Below are positions 37,449-51,480 of a stretch of 64,000 nucleotides of DNA, in pieces. Position 1 is the first letter of the stretch. Every line of letters begins with the position of its first letter. The notes beneath the pieces are model-generated. The model was given only the letters and a program-made list of their open reading frames with translations, was not told the DNA's origin and searched no databases. The translations under genes and the position numbers were made by a program. The stretch spans positions 8,062,001 through 8,126,000 of the forward strand of contig NC_079877.1 of assembly GCF_029227915.1 (NCBI RefSeq), written 5' to 3'. The DNA is from Hydractinia symbiolongicarpus. Lineage: Eukaryota; Cnidaria; Hydrozoa; Anthoathecata; Hydractiniidae.

Positions 37449-39312
37449 GACCAATCCTAGCCGTTATCGCGCGCTTAATAAATAGGAACAGTGTCAAAAA
37501 CTACATTTTATTGACTTTCCAACAGTATCAATCCGCGTGAGTTACAGCGGTTGCGTCACATATTTGTACGAACATGTTGTTAGTGACTTTTTTCCGATAT
37601 TACTAAGTTGTATCGCTTTTAACAGTGAAACGATTGACTGTGGAACTTAACTGAACTAAATTTGGACTGTGACCTTATAAATGTGATAAGTGAACCAACT
37701 GGACTTCAAGAAATAACATTCTTCTTAATTTGACATGATTGCCGGAACTCAGTGATTACACTGGGCGCTGTGGTAGCGCTTTATTTAAAAATTAGGATAA
37801 ATGAGTTATTTTTACTGTGGGATCAAACCTAGCCGTTAGCTTGCGCTGAAGAAATAGAGACAATTTCAAAAACTACATTTCATTGACTTTCTAACGGTAT
37901 CAGTTCGTTTCAGTTACAACGGTTGCGTCACATATTCGTACCATCATGTACTTAACGATATTTTTCAAATATTACTAGGTTGCATCGCTTTTAACGGTAA
38001 AAAGATTGACTGTAGGACTTAATTGAACTGATTTTTGACTTTGACCTTATAAATGTGATAAATGAGCCTATTGGACTCGAAGAAATAACATTCTTCTTAA
38101 CTCGACATGATTGCCGGAACTCAGCTATTACCCTGGACCATGGGGTAGCGCTTTATTTAAAAATTTAGATAAATAAGTCATTTTTTACTGTGGGACCAAT
38201 CCTAGCCGTTATCGCGCGCTGAGGAAAAAGAGACATTTTCAAGAACTGCATTTCATTGACTTTCTAACGGTATCAATCCGTTTAAGTTACAACAGTTGCG
38301 TCACATACTCGTACCGACATGTACTTAGTAATTTTTTCTCCGATATTACTAAGTTGTCTCGCTTCTAACTGTGCAGCAATTGACTGTGGGACTTAATTGA
38401 ACTGATTCTGGACTGTGACCTTATAAATCTGATAAATGAGCCAATTGCACACCATGGAATAACGTTCTTCTTAATTCGACATGATTGCTGGAATTCAGCG
38501 ATTACATTAGGCTCTCTGGTAGCCCTTTATTTAAAAATTTAAGTAAATAAATCTTTTTTTACTGTGGGACCAATCCTGGCCGTTAGCACACGCTGAAGAA
38601 ATAGAGACATTCTCAAAAACTACATTTTATTGACTTCTTGGCGGTATCAATCCATTTGAGTTACAACGGTTGCGTCACATATTCGTACCGACATGTATTT
38701 AGCGATAGTACTCGGATATTACTTGGTTGCATCGCTTTTAACAGTGAAACGTTTGACTGTGGGATTTAATTGAACTGATTTTGGACTTTGACCTTATAAA
38801 TGTGATAAATGAGCCAGCTGGTCTCCAAGGAAAAACATTCTTCTTAATTTGACATGATTGCTTGAATTCAGCGATTACATTAGGCTCTGTGGTAGCGCTT
38901 TATTTTAAAATTTAGATAAATAAGTCTTTTTTTACTGTGGGTTCAATCCTGGCCGTTAGCACACGCTGAAGAAATAGAGACGATCTCAAAAACTACATTT
39001 CATTGACTTCTTGGCGGTATTAATCCGTTTGAGTTACAACAGTTGCGTCACATATTTGTACCACATGTGTTTAGTGACATTTTTCCGATATTACTAAGTT
39101 ATATCGCTTTTAACAGTGAAACGATTGACTCTGGGACTTAATTGAAGTAACTTTGGACTGTGACCTTATAAATGTGATAAGTGAGCCAACTGGACCCCAA
39201 GAAATATCATTCTTCTTATCTTGATATGATTGCCGGAACTCATCCATTACACCGGGTGCTGTGGTAGCGTTTCATTTAAAAATTTAGACAAATAAGTCAT
39301 TTTGTACTGTGG

Positions 39313-39494
39313 CTGTGGGATTTAATTGAACTGATTCTGGACTGTGACCTTATGAATGTGATAAATGAGACAATTGGACTCCAAGGAATAAAATTCTTAA
39401 TTCGACATGATTGCTGTAACTCAGTGATTATACTGGGCGCTGTGGTAGCGCTTTTTTTAAAAAATATAAATAAATAAGCCATTTTTTATTGTGG
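39313..39494 (+). repeat. Half-monomer 6 (182 bp)
   Basis: Exactly 2,046 bp after half-monomer 5 and nearly identical to it; one difference is AATTCGACATG for AATTTGACATG. It carries the same short AATAAAATTCTT form. Confidence 0.92.
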
Positions 39495-41358
39495 GACCAA
39501 TCCTAGCCGTTATCGCGCGCTTAATAAATAGGAACAGTTTCAAAAACTACATTTTATTGACTTTCCAACAGTATCAATCCGTGTGAGTTGCAGCGGTTGC
39601 GTCACATATTTGTACGAACATGTTGTTAGTGATTTTTTTCCGATATTACTAAGTTGTATCGCTTTTAACAGTGAAACGATTGACTGTGGAACTTAACTGA
39701 ACTAAATTTAGACTGTGACCTTATAAATGTGATAAGTGACCCAACTGGACTTCAAGAAATAACATTCTTCTTAATTTTACATGATTGCCGGAACTCAGTG
39801 ATTACACTGGGCGCTGTGGTAGCGCTTCATTCAAATATTTAACTAAATAAGTCATTTTTTACTGTAGGACCAATCCTAGCCGTTAGCGCGCGTTGAAGAA
39901 GAAGAGACAGTTTCAAATACTATATTTCACTGACTTTCTAACGGTATCAGTCCCTTTGAGTTACAACGGTTCCGTCACATTCTCGTACCAACACTTATTT
40001 AGTGATATTTTTCTGATATTACTAGGTTGCATTGCTTTTAACAGTGAAACGATCGACTGTGGGACTTAATTGAACTGATTTTGGACTTTGACCTTATAAA
40101 TGTGATAATTGAGACAATTGGACTCCAAGGAAAAACATTCTTCTTAATTTGACATGATTTCTGTATTTCAACGATTACAATGGGCGCTGTGGTAGCACTT
40201 TATTTAAAAATTAGGATAAATGAGTTATTTTTACTGTGGGACCAAACCTAGCCCTTAGCTTGCGCTGAAGAAATAGAGACAATTTTAAAAACTACATTTC
40301 ATTGACTTTCTAACGGTATCAGTTCGTTTCAGTTACAACTGTTGCGTCACATATTCGTAACATCATGTACTTAACGATATTTTTCAAATATTACTAGGTT
40401 GCATCGCTTTTAACGGTAAAAAGATTGACTGTAGGACTTAATTGAACTGATTTTTGACTTTGACCTTATAAATGTGATAAATGAGCCTAATGGACTCGAA
40501 GAAATAACATTCTTCTTAACTCGACATGATTGCCGGAACTCAGCTATTACCATGGACCATGGGGTAGCGCTTCATTTAAAAATTTAGATAAATAAGTCAT
40601 TTTTTACTGTGGGACCAATCCTAGCCGTTATCGCGCGCTGAGGAAAAAGAGACATTTTCAAGAACTACATTTCATTGACTTTCTAACGGTATCAATCCGT
40701 TTGAGTTGCAACAGTTGCGTCACATACTCGTACCGACATGTACTTAGTAACTTTTTCTCCGATATTACTAAGTTGTCTCGCTTCTAACTGTGCAGCGATT
40801 GACTGTGGGACTTAATTGAACTGATTCTGGACTGTGACCTTATAAATCTGATAAATGAGCCAATTGGACTCCATGGAATAACGTTCTTCTTAATTCGACA
40901 TGATTGCTGGAATTCAGCGAGTACAGTAGGCTCTGTGGTTGCGCTTTATTTTAAAATTTAGATAAATAAGTCTTTTTTTACTGTGGGTTCAATCCTGGCC
41001 GTTAGCACACCCTGAAGAAATAGAGACATTCTCAAAAACTAAATTTCATTGACTTCTTGGCGGTATCAATCCGTTTGAGTTACAACGGTTGCGTCACATA
41101 TTTGTACCACATGTGTTTAGTGATATTTTTCCGATATTACTAAGTTATATCGCTTTTAACAGTGAAACGATTGACTCTGTGACTTAATTGAAGTAACTTT
41201 GGACTGTGACCTTATAATTGTGATAAGTGAGCCAACTAGAACCCAAAAAATATCATTCTTCTTATCTTGACATGATTGCCGGAACTCATCCATTACACCG
41301 GGTGCTGTGGTAGCGTTTCATTTAAAAATTTAGACAAATAAGTCATTTTGTACTGTGG

Positions 41359-41540
41359 CTGTGGGATTTAATTGAACTGATTTTGGACTGTGACCTTATG
41401 AATGTGATAAATGAGACAATTGGACTCCAAGGAGTAAAATTCTTAATTTGACATGATTGCCGTAACTCAGCGATTATACTGGGCGCTGTGGTAGCGCTTT
41501 TTTAAAAAAATATAAATAAATAAGCCATTTTTTAATGTGG
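41359..41540 (+). repeat. Half-monomer 7 (182 bp)
   Basis: Exactly 2,046 bp after half-monomer 6. Its GAGTAAAATTCTTAATTTG form matches half-monomer 1 more closely than its neighbours do. It is the last half-monomer in the window. None occurs in 43-64 kb, as expected if that part copies 4.8-25 kb. Confidence 0.92.
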
Positions 41541-42540
41541 GACCAATCCTAGCCGTTATCGCGCGCTTAATAAATAGGAACAGTTTCAAAAACTACATTT
41601 CATTGACTTTCCAACAGTATCAATCCGTGTGAGTTACAGCGGTTGCGTCAGATATTTGTACGAACATGTTGTTAGTGACATTTTTCCGATATTACTAAGT
41701 TGTATCGCTTTTAACAGTGAAACGATTGACTGTGGAACTTAACTGAACTAAATTTGGACTGTGACCTTATAAATGTGATAAGTGAACCAACTGGACTTCA
41801 AGAAATAACATTCTTCTTAATTTGACATGATTGCCGGAACTCAGTGATTACACTGGGCGCTGTGGTAGCGCTTCATTCAAATATTTAAATAAATAAGTCA
41901 TTTTTTACTGTGGGACCAATCCTAGCCGTTAGCGCGCGTTGAAGAAGAAGAGACAGTTTCAAATACTATATTTCACTGACTTTCTAACGGTATGAGTCCC
42001 TTTGAGTTACAACGGTTCCGTCACATACCCGTACCAACACTTATTTTGCGATATTTTTCTGATATTACTAGGTTGCATTGCTTTTAACAGTGAAACGATC
42101 GACTGTGGGACTTAATTGAACTGATTTTGGACTTTGACCTTATAAATGTGATAATTGAGACAATTGAACTCCAAGGAAAAACATTCTTCTTAATTTGACA
42201 TGATTTCTGTATTTCAACGATTACAATGGGCGCTGTGGTAGCGCTTTATTTAAAAATTAGGATAAATGAGTTATTTTTACTGTGGGACCAAACCTAGCCC
42301 TTAGCTTGCGCTGAAGAAATAGAGACAATTTCAAAAACTACATTTCATTGACTTTCTAACGGTATCAGTTCGTTTCAGTTACAACGGTTGCGTCACATAT
42401 TCGTACCATCATGTACTTAACGATATTTTTCAAATATTACTAGGTTGCATCGCTTTTAACGGTAAAAAGATTGACTGTAGGACTTAATTGAACTGATTTT
42501 TGACTTTGACCTTATAAATGTGATAAGTGAGCCAACTGGA

Positions 42541-42985
42541 TTCCAAGAATAAATCATTCTTCTTAATTTGACATGATTGCCGCAACTCAGCGATTACACT
42601 GGGCGCTGTGGTAGCGCTTCATTTAAAAATTTAGATAAATAAGTCATTTTTTACTGTGGGACCAATCCTAGCCGTTATCGCGCGCTGAGGAAAAAGAGAA
42701 ATTTTCAAGAACTACATTTCATTGACTTTCTAACGGTATTAATCCGTTTGAGTTACAACAGTTGAGTCACATATTCGTCCCCATATGTATTTAGGGATAT
42801 TTTTCTGATATTGCTAGGTTGTATCGCTTTTAATAGTGAAGCGATTGAGTGTGGGACTTAATTGAGTTGATGCGACCTTATAAATTTGATAATTGAGCCA
42901 ACTGGGCTCCAAGAATGAAACATTCTTCTTCATTTGACATGATTGCCGGAACTCAGCGATCACATTGAGCGCTGTGGTAGCGCTT
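42541..42985 (+). repeat. Irregular monomers left of the large-duplication junction
   Basis: The monomer with landmark 42,743 has several private changes: GTTGAGTCAC, CGTCCCCATATG, TTTTAATAGTGAAGCG and GAGTTGATGCGACC. In the last of these the usual TTTTGGACTGT is missing. The interval to the next landmark (43,110) is 367 bp. No genes were seen. Confidence 0.75.
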
Positions 42986-43065
42986 TCTTTTAAAAATTAA
43001 GATAAATTAGTCATTTTTTACTGTGGGACCAATCCCAGCAGTTAGTTCGCGCTGAAGAAATAGAG
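42960..43065 (+). repeat. Junction of the 38.2-kb duplication
   Basis: Left of about 42,985 the sequence continues the half-monomer zone (CACATTGAGCGCTGTGG, TTTCTTTTAAAAATTAAG). Right of about 43,060 it is essentially identical to copy 1 from about 4,825. Between them two differences remain: GTTAGTTCGC against GTTAGCTCGC, and AATAGAGAC against AATAAAGAC. The switch falls inside one monomer, as expected for unequal exchange between homologous monomers. The exact base cannot be fixed because the monomers are similar. Confidence 0.7.
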
Positions 43066-46000
43066 ACAGTTTCAAAACCTACATTTCATCGACTTCCTGG
43101 CGGTATCAATCCGTTTGAGTTACAACGGTTGCGTCACATATTCGTACCAATATGTATTTAGTGATATTTTTCCGATATAACTAAGTTATATCGCTTTTAA
43201 CAGTGAAACGATTGAGTCTGGGACTTAACTGAAGTAACTTTGGACTGTGACCTTATAAATGTGATAAGTGAGCCAACAGCACCCCAAGAAGTATCATTCT
43301 TCTTTATTTGACATAATTGCCGGAACTCAGCGATTACACTGGGTGCTATGGCAGTGCCTCACTTAAAAATTTAGATAAATAAGTCATTTTGTACTGTGGG
43401 ACCAATCCTAGCCGTTATCGCTTGCTGAAGAATTAGAGAAAAGTTCAAAAACCACACTTCATTGAGTTTCTAACGGTGTCAGTCCGTTTAAGTTACAACA
43501 GTTGCGTCACATACACGTACCAACATGTATTTAGCGATATTTTTCTGATATTACTAGGTTGCATTGCTTTTAACAGTGAAACAAATGAATGTGGGACTTA
43601 ATTGAGCTGATTTTGGACTGTGACCTTATAAATTTTATATGTGAGACAATTGGACTCCTAGAAATAACATTCTTCTTAATTTGACATGATTGCCGGAACT
43701 CAGCGATTACACTGGGTGCTGTGGTAGCGCTTCATTTAAAAATTCAGATAAATAAGTCAATTTTTACTGTGGGACCAATCCTAGCCGTTAGATCATGCTG
43801 AAGAAGTAGAGACAGTTTCCAAAACTACATTTCATTGATTTTCTAGCGGTATAATTCCGTTTGAGTTACAACGGTTGCGTCACATATTCGTACCAACAAG
43901 TATTTAGTGATAGTATTCGGATATAACTAAGTTATACCGCTTTTAACAGTGAAACGATTGACTCTGGGACTTAACTGAAGTAACTTTGGACTGTGACCTT
44001 ATAAATGTGATAAGTAAGCCAAAAGGACCCCAAGAAGTATCATTCTTCTTTATTTGACATAATTGCCGGAACTCAGCGATTACACTAGGTGCTATGGCAG
44101 TGCTTCACTTAAAAATTTAGATAAATAAGTCATTTTGTACTGTGGGACCAATCCTAGCCGTTATCGCTTGCTGAAGAAATAGAAAAAATTTTAAAAACCA
44201 CACTTCATTGACTTTCTAACAGTGTCAGTCCGTTTAAGTTACAACAGTTGCGTCACATATACGTACCAACATGTATTTAGCGATATTTTTCTGATTTTAC
44301 TAGGTTGCATCGCTTTTAACAGTGAAACGTTTGACTGTGGGACTTAATTGAACTGATTCTGGACTGTGACCTTATAAATGTAATAAATTAGACAATTGGA
44401 CTCCAACGAAAAACAATTTTCTTAATTTGACATGATTGCTGAAACTCAGGGATTATACTGGGCGTTGTGGTAGCTCTTTATTTAAAAATTTAGATAAGTA
44501 AGCCATTTTTTATTGTGGGACCAATCCTAGCCGTTATCGCGGGCTTAATAAATAGGAACAGTTTCAAAAACTACATTTCATTGAATTTCTAACAGTATCA
44601 ATCCGTATGACCTACAACGCTTGCGTCACAAATTAGTACCAACATGTACTTAGCGATATTTTTCTGATATTATTAGGTTGCATCATTTTAACAGTGACAC
44701 GACTGACTGTGGGACTTTATTGAACTAACTTTGGACTGTGACTTGATAAATGTGATTAATGAGACAATTGGACCCCAAGAAATATCATTCTTCTTAATTT
44801 GAAATGATTGCTGTAACTCAGCGATTATACTGGGCGCTGTGGTAGCGCTTTATTTAAAAATTTAGATAGTCATTTTTTACTGTGGGACCAATCCTGGCCG
44901 TTAGCACGTGCTGAATAAATAGGAACAGTTTCCAAAACTACATTTCATTGATTTTCTAGCGGTATAATTCCGTTTGAGTTACAACGGTTGCGTCACATAT
45001 TCCTACCAACATGTATTTAGCGATTTTTTTCTGATATTACTAGGTTGCATTGCTTTTAACAGTGAAACGAATGAATGTGGGACTTAATTGAGCTGATTTT
45101 GGACTGTGACCTTATAAATTTTATATGTGAGACAATTGGACTCCTAGAAATAACATTCTTCTTAATTTGACATGATTGCCGGAAATCAGCGATTACACTG
45201 GGCCCTGTGGTAGCGCTTCATTTAAAAATTCAGATAAATTAGTCATTTTTTACTGTGGGACCAATCCCAGCAGTTAGTTCGCGCTGAAGAAATAAAGACA
45301 GTTTTAAAACCTACATTTCATCGACTTTTTGGCGGTATCAATCCGTTTGAGTTACAACGGTTGCGTCACATATTTGTACCAATATGTATTTAGCGATATT
45401 CTTCTGATGTTAGTATGTTGCATTGTTTTTAACAGTAAAATGATTGACTGTGGGAATTAATATAACTGATTTTGACCTTTGACTTTAAGAATGTGATAAA
45501 TGAGACAATTGAACTCCAAGGAATAACATTCGTCTTAATTTGACATGATTGCTTGAACTCAGCAGTTACACTGGGCGCTGTGGCAGCGCTTTAATTAAAA
45601 ATTTAGATAAAAAAGTCATTTTTGTACTGCGGCACCAATCCTAGCCGTTACCGCGCGCTGAAGAAATAGGTACAGTTTCAAAAACTACATTTCATTGACT
45701 TTCTAACGCTATCAGTCCGCTTCAATTACAATGGTTCCGTCACATATTCGTACCATCATGTACTTAACGATATTTTTCCAATAATACCGGGTTACATCGA
45801 TTTTAACTGTAAAAGGATTAACTGAGGGATTTAATTGAACTGATTCTGGACTCTGACCTTATAAATTTTATAAGTGATACAATTGGACTCCTAGAAATAA
45901 CATTCTTCTTAATTTGACATGATTGCCGGAACTCAGCGATTACACTGGGCGCTGTGGTAGCGCTTTTTTTAAAAAATTCAGATCAATAAGTCTTTTTTTA

Positions 46001-49000
46001 CTGTGAAACCAATCCTAGCCGTTAGTTCGCGCGGAAGAAATAGAGACAGTTTCAAAAACTACATTTCATTGACTTTCTAACGGTGTCAATCCGTTTGAGT
46101 TACAACGGTTGTGTCACATATTCGTACCAACATGTATTTAGTGATTTTCTTCCGATATTACTAAGTTGCATTGCTTTTAACAGTGAAACAATTGACTGAG
46201 GGAGTTAATTGAACTGATTCCGGACTGTGACCTTATAAATGTGAAAAATGAGCCAATTTGTTCTCCAAGGAATAACATTCTTCTTAATTTGACATCATTG
46301 CCGGAACTCAGCGATTGCACTGGGCGCTGTGGTAGCGTTTTATTTAAAAATTAAGATAAATTAGTCATTTTTACTGTGGGACCAATCCCAGCAGTTATCG
46401 CGAGCTGAAGAAATAAAGACAGTTTTAAAAACTACATTTTAATGACTTTCTAACGGTATCAGTCCGTTTGAGTTACAACGGTTGCGTCACATATTCGTAC
46501 CAACAAGTATTTAGTGATAATATTCGGATGTTACTAGGTTGCATCGCTTTTAACAGTGAAAGGTTTGAATGTGGGACTTAATTGAACTGATTTTGGACTT
46601 TGACCTTGTAAATGTGATAAATGAGCCAGTTTGGCTACAAGAAATAACATTCTTCTTAATTTGACATGATTACTGGAACTCAGTGGTTACACTGGGCGCT
46701 GTGGTAGCGTTTTATTTACAAATTAGGATAAATAAGTCATTTTTTACTGTGGGACCAATCCCAGCAGTTAGTTCGCGCTGAAGAACTAGAGACAGTTTCA
46801 AAAACTACATTTCATCGACTTCTTGGCGGTATCAATCCGTTTAAGTTACAACAGTTGCGTCACATATACGTACCAACATGTATTTAGCGATATTTTTCTG
46901 ATTTTACTAGGTTGCATCGCTTTTAACAGTGAAACGTTTGACTGTGGGACTTAATTGAACTGATTCTGGACTGTGACCTTATAAATGTAATAAATGAGAC
47001 AATTGGACTCCAAGAAATAACATTCTTCTTAATTTGACATGATTGCTGGAATTCAGCGATTACACTGGGCGCTGTGGTAGCGTTTTATTTAAAAATTAGG
47101 ATAAATAAGTCATTTTTTACTGTTGGACCAATCCTAGCCGTTAGTTCGTGCTGAAGAAATAGAGACAGTTTCAAAAACTACATTTCATTGACTTTCTAAC
47201 GGTATCAATCCGTTTGAGTTACAACGGTTGCGTCACATATTTGTCCCCACATGTATTTAGCGATAGTATTCGGATACTACTAGGTTGCATCGCTTTTTAA
47301 CAGTGAAACGTTTGATTGTGGGACTTAATTAAACTGATTTTGGACTTTGACCTTATAAATGTGATAAATGAGCCAGTTTGACTCAAGCAGTAACTTTCTT
47401 CTTAACTTGACATCATTGCTGGAACTCAGCGATTGCACTGGGCGCTGCGGTAGCGTTTTTTTAAAAATTAAGATAAATTAGTCATTTTTTACTGTGGGAC
47501 CAATCCCAGCAGTTAGTTCGCGCTGAAGAAATAGAGACAGTTTTAAAAACTACATTTCATCCACTTCTTGGCGGTATTAATCCGTTTGAGTTACAACGGT
47601 TGCGTCACATATTCGTACCAATATGTATTTAGTGATATTTTTCCGATATTACTAAGTTATATCGCTTTTAACAGTGAAACGATTGACTCTGGGACTTAAC
47701 TGAAGTAACTTTGGACTGTGACCTTATAAATGTGCTAAGTAAGCCAACAGGACCCCAAGAAGTATCATTCTTCTTAATTTGACATGATTGCTGGAATTCA
47801 GCGATTACATTAGGCTCTGTGGTAGGGCTTTATTTAAAAATTTAGATAAATAAGTCTTTTTCTACTGTGGGACCAAACCTGGCCGTTAGCACGCGCTGAA
47901 TAAATAGGAACAGTTTCAAAGACTACCTTTCATTGACTTTCTGACGGTATAAATCCGTTTGAGTTACAACGGTTGCGTCACATATTCGTACCAACAAGTA
48001 TTTAGTGATAGTATTCGGATGTTACTAGGTTGCATCGCTTTTAACAGTGAAAGGTTGGAATGTGGGACTTAATTGAACTGATTTTGGACTTTGACCTTGT
48101 AAATTTGATAAATGAGACAGTTTGGCTACAAGAAATAACATTCTTCTTAATTTGACATGATTGCTGGAACTCAGGGATTACACTGGGCGCTGTGGTAGCG
48201 CTTCATTTAAAAATTCAGATAAATAAGTCAATTTTTACTGTGGGACCAATCCTAGCCGTTAGATCATGCTGAAGAAATAGAGACAGTTTCAAAAACTACT
48301 TTTCATTGACTTTCTAACTGTGTCAATCCGTTTGAATGACAACGGTTCAGTCACAGACTAGTACCAACATTTATTTAGCGATATTTTTCTGATGTTAGTA
48401 TGTTGCATTGTTTTTAACAGTGAAATGATTGACTGAGGGATTAAATTGAACTGATTCTGGACTCTGATCTTATAAATGTTATAAGTGATACAATTGGACT
48501 CCTAGAAATAACATTTTTCTTAATTTGACATGATTGCCGGAACTCAGCGATTACACTGGGCGCTGTGGTAGCGCTTTCTTTTAAAAATTCAGATCAATAA
48601 GTCTTTTTTTACTGTGGGACCAATCCTAGCCGTTAGTTCGCGCTGAAGAAATAGAAACAGTTTCAAAAACTACATTTCATTGACTTTCTAACGGTGTCAA
48701 TCCGTTTGAGTTACAACGGTTGTGTCACATATTCGTACCAACATGTATTTAGTGATTTTCTTCCGATATTACTAAGTTGTATTGCTTTTAACAGTGAAAC
48801 AATTGACTGAGGGAGTTAATTGAACTGATTCCGGACTGTGACCTTATAAATGTGAAAAATGAGCCAATTGTTCTCCAAGGAATAACATTCTTCTTAATTT
48901 GACATGATTGCTGGAACTCAGGGATTACACTGGGCGCTGTGGTAGCTTTTTTTAAAAAAATTAAGATAAATTAGTCATTTTTTACTGTGGGACCAATCCC

Positions 49001-50711
49001 AGCAGTTAGTTCGCGCTGAAGAAATAGAGACAGTTTTAAAAACTACATTTCATCGACTTCTTGGCGGTATCAATCCGTTGCGTCACATATTCGTACCAAT
49101 ATGTATTTAGTGATATTTTTCCGATATTACTAAGTTATATCGCTTTTAACAGTGAAACGATTGACTCTGGGACTTAACTGAAGTAACTTTGGACTGTGAC
49201 CTTATAAATGTGATAAGTGAGCCAACAGGACCCCAAGAAGTATCATTCTTCTTTATTTGACATGATTGCCGGAACTCAGCGATTACATTGGTTGCTGTGG
49301 CAGTGCTTCACTTAAAAATTTAGATAAATAAGTCATTTTGTACTGTGGGACCAATCTTAGCCGTTATCGCTTGCTGAAGAAATAGAGAAAATTTCAAAAA
49401 CCACACTTCATTGACTTTCTAACGGTGTCAGTCCGTTTAAGTTACAACAGTTGCGTCACATATACTTACCAACATGTATTTAGCGATATTTTTCTGATTA
49501 AACTAGGTTGCATCGATTTTAACAGTGAAACGTTTGACTGTGGGACTTAATTGAACTGATTCTGGACTGTGATCTTATAAATGTAATAAATGAGACAATT
49601 GAACTCCAAGGAAAAACATTTTTCTTAATTTGACATGATTGCTGAAACTCAGGGATTCCACTGGGCGCTGTGGTGGCTCTTTATTTAAAAATTAAGATAA
49701 ATAAGTCTTTTTCTACTGTGGGACCAAACCTGGCCGTTAGCACGCGCTGAATAAATAGGAACAGTTTCAAAGACTACCTTTCATTGACTTTCTGACGGTA
49801 TAAATCCGTTTGAGTTACAACGGTTGCGTCACATATTCGTACTAACAAGTATTTAGTGATAGTATTCGGATGTTACTAGGTTGCATCGCTTTTAACAGTG
49901 AAAGGTTGGAATGTGGGACTTAATTGAACTGATTTTGGACTTTGACCTTGTAAATTTGATAAATGAGCCAGTTTGGCTACAAGAAATAACATTCTTCTTA
50001 ATTTGACATGATTGCTGGAACTCAGGGATTACACTGGGTGCTGTGGTAGCCCTTCATTTAAAAATTCAGATAAATAAGTCAATTTTTACTGTGGGACCAA
50101 TCCTAGCCGTTAGATCATGCTGAAGAAATAGAGACAGTTTCAAAAACTACATTTCATTGACTTTCTAACTGTGTCAATCCGTTTGAATGACAACGGTTCA
50201 GTCACAGACTAGTACCAACATTTATTTAGCGATATTTTTCTGATGTTAGTATGTTGCATTGTTTTTAACAGTGAAATGATTGACTGAGGGATTAAATTGA
50301 ACTGATTCTGGACTCTGATCTTATAAATTTTATAAGTGATACAATTGGACTCCTAGAAATAACATTCTTCTTAATTTGACATGATTGCCGGAACTCAGCG
50401 ATTACACTGGGCGCTGTGGTAGCGCTTTCTTTTAAAAATTCAGATCAATAAGTCTTTTTTTACTGTGGGACCAATCCTAGCCGTTAGTTCGCGCTGAAGA
50501 AATAGAGACAGTTTCAAAAACTACATTTCATTGACTTTCTAACGGTGTCAATCCGTTTGAGTTACAACCGTTGTGTCACATATTCGTACCAACATGTATT
50601 TAGTGATTTTCTTCCGATATTACTAAGTTGTATTGCTTTTAACAGTGAAACGATTGACTGAGGGAGTTAATTGAACTGATTCCGGACTGTGACCTTATAA
50701 ATGTTATATGT

Positions 50712-51480
50712 GAGACAATTGGACTCCTAGAAATAACATTCTTCTTAATTTGACATGATTGCCGGAACTCAGCGATTACACTGGGCGCTGTGGTAGCGCT
50801 TTCTTTTAAAAATTCAGATCAATAAGTCTTTTTTTACTGTGGGACCAATCCTAGCCGTTAGTTCGCGCTGAAGAAATAGAGACAGTTTCAAAAACTACAT
50901 TTCATTGACTTTCTAACGGTGTCAATCCGTTTGAATGACAACGGTTCAGTCACAGACTAGTACCAACATTTATTTAGCGATATTTTTCTGATGTTAGTAT
51001 GTTGCATTGTTTTTAACAGTGAAATGATTGACTGAGGGATTAAATTGAACTGATTCTGGACTCTGATCTTATAAATGTTATAAGTGATACAATTGGACTC
51101 CTAGAAATAACATTTTTCTTAATTTGACATGATTGCCGGAACTCAGCGATTACACTGGGCGCTGTGGTAGCGCTTTCTTTTAAAAATTCAGATCAATAAG
51201 TCTTTTTTTACTGTGGGACCAATCCTAGCCGTTAGTTCGCGCTGAAGAAATAGAGACAGTTTCAAAAACTACATTTCATTGACTTTCTAACGGTGTCAAT
51301 CCGTTTGAGTTACAACCGTTGTGTCACATATTCGTACCAACATGTATTTAGTGATTTTCTTCCGATATTACTAAGTTGTATTGCTTTTAACAGTGAAACG
51401 ATTGACTGAGGGAGTTAATTGAACTGATTCCGGACTGTGACCTTATAAATGTTATATGTGAGACAATTGGACTCCTAGAA
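50712..51480 (+). repeat. Extra two-monomer (748-bp) insertion in large copy 2
   Basis: AATGACAACGGTTCAGTCAC starts at 50,186 and again at 50,934 (748 bp apart), but only once at the matching place in copy 1 (about 11,951). Across this point the offset to copy 1 changes from 38,235 to 38,983, a difference of 748. The inserted dimer carries ATAAATGTTATAAG and ACATTTTTCTT, which match the monomer at about 10,234 and 48,473 rather than its immediate neighbour. Confidence 0.9.

Larger units (their letters stand above)
37241..42540 (+). repeat. 5.5-monomer (2,046-bp) HOR, about two and a half copies
   Basis: Half-monomers at 37,267, 39,313 and 41,359 are exactly 2,046 bp apart. Landmarks 37,532, 39,578 and 41,624 share that spacing and are each followed by matching monomers. 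One monomer is a different type in the first copy: after 37,738 the text reads TTTATTTAAAAATTAGG, whereas at 39,830 and 41,876 the CTTCATTCAAATATTTAA type is present. The last copy ends near 42,540. Confidence 0.88.
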
